Of a stretch of DNA of 64,000 nucleotides, positions 63,038 through 64,000 are shown piece after piece. The DNA is taken from assembly GCF_015845845.1 (NCBI RefSeq), contig NZ_LDIG01000050.1, positions 1 to 64,000 on the forward strand. The letters are read 5' to 3'. A model generated the notes under the pieces. The model was not told the DNA's origin, did not search any database, and saw nothing but the letters and a program-made list of their open reading frames with translations. Source of the DNA: Paenibacillus dendritiformis. GTDB taxonomy: Bacteria; Bacillota; Bacilli; Paenibacillales; Paenibacillaceae. Within the stretch, counting starts at the first letter, position 1. Each line of letters begins with the position of its first letter. The position numbers and the translations under genes were made by a program.

Positions 63038-63069
63038 AGTATAAAGTCTGTAGCATGCTACAATGTCAA
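63038..63069 (-). promoter_or_regulatory. MerR-type promoter of the hydrolase gene
   Basis: Minus strand: TTGACA (63069-63064) and TATACT (63043-63038) separated by 20 bases, too long for normal sigma-A use. The spacer holds the perfect 14-bp palindrome TGTAGCATGCTACA (63049-63062). A 19-20-base spacer centred on a dyad is the signature of promoters twisted into shape by MerR-family activators. The -35 overlaps the end of the MerR gene. Confidence 0.88.
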
Positions 63070-63464
63070 GTCCTGTTCCCATCGTGCGGACGGAATGTCT
63101 GCAAATACTGCTCAATGTCCTCCTCCGCGGTCGCCAGCAGTTCGGTCAGCAGCCCCTTCATCTTCTGCAGCGCTTCGATTCTGGATTCAAGCTGGCCGAT
63201 TTTGTCCCGCACCACCTCTCTCAGGTCATCGGCCTTCATTCGGGTTGACAGCAGCTGCAATGCTTCTTTGATTTCATTCAGCGAATAACCGAGCGACTTG
63301 GCGTCCCTGATGAATTTTAACCGGACCCGATCCTCGTCCGTGTAGACTCGGTAGCCGTTGGGCGCCCGTTCGGGGGCAGGCAGCACGCCTTGGAGTTCAT
63401 AGTAGCGGATCGTCTCCTTATGGACTCCGGCAAGCTTGGCGAGCTGGCTTCTTGTCAACTTCAT
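63066..63464 (-). CDS. MerR-family transcriptional regulator
   Basis: This gene encodes 132 residues from ATG 63464 (GGAGGG 8 bases upstream). It has a winged HTH (LTRSQLAKLAGVHKETIRYY, ELQGVLPAPERAPNGYRVYT) and a long dimerisation helix. The C-terminal region lacks the clear metal-binding cysteines of MerR or ZntR. It lies directly upstream of the hydrolase gene on the same strand, which has a MerR-type promoter, so regulation of that gene is very likely. Effector unknown. Confidence 0.93.
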   Translation of the reverse strand: MKLTRSQLAKLAGVHKETIRYYELQGVLPAPERAPNGYRVYTDEDRVRLKFIRDAKSLGYSLNEIKEALQLLSTRMKADDLREVVRDKIGQLESRIEALQKMKGLLTELLATAEEDIEQYLQTFRPHDGNRT

Positions 63465-63503
63465 CGTTCCGATCCCTCCGTCGCAAGCAGATATAATGAT
63501 TGA

Positions 63504-64000
<497 letters not shown>

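Overview
The window looks like a chromosome segment of a spore-forming, moderately G+C-rich Firmicute, most likely a Paenibacillus. This rests on gene content: bacillithiol deacetylase with its YojF partner, a CotD-like spore coat protein, YmaF, an S-layer-homology (SLH) serine hydrolase, AGGAGG-type ribosome sites, and T-box, M-box and c-di-AMP RNA leaders. No rRNA, tRNA, CRISPR array or complete insertion sequence was seen. The only mobile-element trace is the end of a DDE transposase at the left edge.

Layout. 1-2.2 kb: transposase end, an A+T-richer secreted protein, a DUF5316 membrane protein and two gene scraps (dihydrolipoyl dehydrogenase and a monooxygenase). 2.3-18.3 kb: mostly single metabolic and regulatory genes: EamA exporter/AraC, SelO, FrnE-type DsbA, nitroreductase, TetR-methionine aminopeptidase pair, a Tet(M)-like ribosome-protection GTPase behind an overlapping leader ORF, AraC/MDR dehydrogenase/LysR, DUF3626, Nudix and a helix-hairpin-helix protein. 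19.0-20.9 kb: arsR-acr3-arsC. 21.0-25.0 kb: a Fur-box-controlled heme uptake operon (binding protein, permease, ATPase, HugZ-like protein, DinB). 25.0-30.4 kb: an ABC-2 exporter and a large LuxR regulator. 30.6-41.4 kb: a GNAT-hydrolase chimera, a phosphodiesterase-like lipoprotein, two beta-lactamase-fold hydrolases (one frameshifted), a GNAT, an Fe-S-sensor-like regulator coupled to DUF1450, and trhO. 41.8-50.4 kb: flavin reductase, T-box plus broken thrS, a shortened GNAT, yojF-bshB2, a frameshifted enolase-superfamily gene, ymaF, an M-box riboswitch ahead of a wrecked Mg2+ ATPase, and cotD. 50.6-59.8 kb: barnase/barstar, then two c-di-AMP riboswitches in series leading into a Kdp potassium-pump operon. 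59.9-64 kb: a VOC protein, oxalate decarboxylase, a MerR/hydrolase pair and two truncated genes at the right edge.

The most system-like part is the Kdp locus. A sigma-A promoter feeds two complete ydaO-type c-di-AMP riboswitches, each with its own terminator. They precede a gene resembling a potassium-channel RCK domain, two microproteins (the second is KdpF), kdpA, kdpB, kdpC, and a 779-residue protein made of two copies of the KdpD sensor half with no histidine kinase. High c-di-AMP (potassium sufficiency) would be expected to stop transcription at two consecutive gates.

A second theme is damage. At least nine loci carry internal deletions, chimeric junctions, frameshifts or a nonsense codon (1637-2186, 30596-32121, 37449-39529, 42794-44570, 44592-45167, 46498-47615, 48171-49568, 61866-62966, 63627-64000). 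Several are clean deletions with no insertion sequence beside them, and two leave their RNA switch (T-box, M-box) intact in front of a dead gene. This suggests ongoing gene loss, or a consistent assembly problem; long reads would separate the two.
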